From: Saccharopolyspora shandongensis
GTDB lineage: Bacteria; Actinomycetota; Actinomycetes; Mycobacteriales; Pseudonocardiaceae
Assembly (NCBI RefSeq): GCF_900106995.1
Contig: NZ_FNOK01000023.1
Span: forward strand, 62,001 to 126,000
Length of the DNA stretch: 64,000 nucleotides
Direction of reading: 5' to 3'
In this document: positions 21,501-24,500 of the stretch, piece after piece
How positions within the stretch are numbered: the first letter of the stretch is position 1
Layout of the letters: every line of letters begins with the position of its first letter
Made by a program: the position numbers and the translations under genes
Notes under the pieces: model-generated
Databases searched by the model: none
Told to the model about the DNA's origin: nothing
Seen by the model: only the letters and a program-made list of their open reading frames with translations

Positions 21501-24500
21501 CCGCGTTCAACGACCGGGCCCGGCGGTCGGTCGACTACTTCGTCGTTCAGGCGCTGCTCGGTAATGTGGATGCGAAGAGCATGCTGGAACGGTCGGGGAT
21601 CGTGATTCCTGATCGCGGTAGTCGCCGGAGCCAGGTTCTGCAGCTGTTCGGGCAGATCGCCGACAAGTTCAGGGCGAGCGGTCAGGTGCTGACCGATGAT
21701 GCGCTGCGTCGGCTTGTGGGGGAACGGGAGCGCGAGGCGTTCCGGACGAAGGCAGGTATTTCTCCGCTCGGTGACGTGGTGGGCAGAGATAATGAGGCCG
21801 CTCCTGTTTCGCCTCCTCGCCTGATGCGCGACGCCGTTGCGGTGCGGGATTTCATGCTGGCCAACTCGGGTGCAGAGCACTTCCTCGTGGTGCGAGTGCC
21901 GACGAAGGGCTCGCAGGAAGCGCCGCGGGCGGTCTACGTGCTCAACGATGCGGCGGGGTCCGTCTCGTCCGGGTCGCATCCGGCCGCGTCGAGTCGTCGT
22001 TACTTCCTGCGGAGGAGCAACTTTTTCGAAGGTGGGGAGGCGCACTATTTTGTGAGCGGGGTCGGGCGCTATGGCCATCGGGCCTTCCCTCGGTCGGATC
22101 TCCCGTTGGAGGCGGGAAAGCGTGCGAAGGACGATGTGGCTTGGTGGGCGGAGTCCGGTGGGCTGCGTGCCTCCGTTGCCGACGGGGTGAGGTTGGGCGA
22201 GCCCAGCACTGGCGCTGTTTCGGGGACGTCTGCTTCGCGGGACGACGTTGTGGACGACCTGGTGGAGGTTCTGGGCGGGCCGGACCGGGTGGCGCGGCTG
22301 GATGGCCGGTTGCCGCAGGTGAAGAAGTTGCTCGGCCTGCCGGAGGATGCGCGGCTGGATCGGGTCGGTGACCTGGTCACCCATGTCAACGGGCTCCGCA
22401 CTCTCGACCTGGCCGGAATCATCGGTCGCCGGAAGGCCATCTCGATCGGCAGGGACAAGGCGAAATTGCGCCGCGCCGCGTTCCAGGCCATCGCTGATCA
22501 GCTCGCTCCGAAGGCGGAGATGAGTGCGGACGGCTCCGAAACGCGTGCTCATGTCGAGTACCGGGCTCGTTTCCCGGAGTTCCGGGGGATCAACGCGGGG
22601 AACTACAACCAGGACGCGTCGGGGCGTGTGGACTGTGGTCTGTTGTTGATCGCGGGTAAGAGGACTCTTGAGGCCGGGGTGACCGTCAAGGTCGATGAGA
22701 AGGGTCCGGTGACTGTCGGTCGGTTGCAGGATGAGTTCGGTGGGCAGGCTGTGCGGGCGTCCTACGACCAGGTCGCGGACCACTTACGAGAGCAGGATGC
22801 CGAGAATCCTGAGTCGCAGCGCGGAGATCGTATCCGGGGGGTGGCGTTCCTGCGCGGTTCCCGTGGCATGCTGCACGGGGGGTTCGCCGTCACGCTCGGA
22901 AAGGACGGACAGCCCGAATTCGTGGATCCGCAGCGCGAGACGGTCGAAACTGGTCCGCTCGACGTGGTGGCCTTCCTACCGGCGTTCGGCACGACGCCGC
23001 TGGCCGGCGAGCGGCTGGATCCGCACCTCCTGGTCGGCGCCCCGCCGGAGTCCGCACCGACACCTCAGCAACCGCCCCTGCCCGGCGTGAAACCTGACAG
23101 GCACGCCGATCCGGTGGCGGTGGCCGAGCAACTGTCCGACTTGGAGGCCAAGGCTGAGAACTCTCCAGCACACCAGCGGCAGCCCGGCACCGAGCTGCTG
23201 GGTGCGGATCCGCTCGGGGTGCGAGACACTCCGGATCCGTTGCCGGGGATGAAGGATCTCGACTTCGACCGACTGTCGGCGGCGCAGACGATGGAGCTGC
23301 TCGACCGTGTGGACATGCTGGCGGGTCGGCCGCCGGTGAATCTGACCGCGGAATCGCTGACGGGCGATGGTCAGCGCACGTGGACGAGGGATTGGCGGCC
23401 CGGTGAGCGGGCGGCCTGGGCAGAGCGGATGAGCGGTATCGGTTCGGCGGCTGTGCCGGACCGGATCGAGATGCCACGGACCGTGCACACGATCTGGGTC
23501 GGTGGTCCGTTCACTGCTGGTCCGAGGCAGGACAACTTCGTGCGGTCGGCCCGCATGCTCGATGCACAGGCGGTGCTGTGGACGGACGTTCCGCGCACGC
23601 AGGTCGAAGCCGCCGTCCGTGGTGCGGATGTTCCCCAAGGCGTGCGGGAAATGGTGCGGTGGGCGCAGGCCAACAACATCCGCTTGGTCAACGTGTACGA
23701 ACTGGGTGGCACACCACTGCGCCGACGGATGGATCCCTTCCTCCGCATGGAGCTCGCCAAGGGATCCGGCCTCGGCTACGGCGCCACCGCGGACCTGCTG
23801 CGGACGGAGATCGAATACCGCTTCGGCGGCCTGTACATCGACAGCGACGACGTCGTGACCAGTCCCGATGTGCTCAGCAAGATCCTGGACTCGGAGCACC
23901 GCTTCGGGTACGCGAGCACGACGGTCAACAGAGGAGGTAGCGAGAAGGTCCGGAGAGGCAACAACGCGATCGCGCAGCCGAAGGGGCACCCCGCCGCGCT
24001 GGTGTACCTCGACCTGCAGCTGGGCAACTACGGGCTGCCCCAGCTCGATCTCTTCACCCGGTCCACTGTTTCCCGGTCGTCGATTCTTCACCAGCCGAAG
24101 GAATACTTCGGCCGTACCGGGGAGGGCCGGATCCGGCGCAACTCGATCATCCCGCGCGTCGGGCCCCTGGTGCTCCGCCAGCTCCGCGACCGGCTCGGGC
24201 TGAGCGACCTGCCGTCGCTCGACGGCGTGTCCTTCAACAGCGAACAGGCGTGGCTGGACAACCCGAAGCCGGCCGAAGACACGCGCATCCGCCCCGATGA
24301 CGTCGAGGCCAAGGCCGATCTGACGGCGCATGCCGTTCACACCCTGACCCGCGGCCTGGTGAACCGGCAGGGGAACCTCGATCTGACCTCGGTGCGGCAC
24401 TTGGTGGCGAAGCACCCGGATCCAGATGTCGCGTGGACGGCGATCTTGGAGTTCATCGCGAGCGTGCCCGCGTGGCGTAAGCAGGTTCGCAGTGTCACCT

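Noticed and set aside
15953..22783. Minus-strand open frame of 2,276 codons, and similar long minus-strand frames at 10160-15946, 4481-7762 and 29067-35984
   Set aside because: They mirror the giants in high-GC DNA, are rich in Arg/Pro/Ser/His without domains, and have no ribosome sites. Only the last 55 codons of the 29067-35984 frame hold a real signal (the SDR relic).
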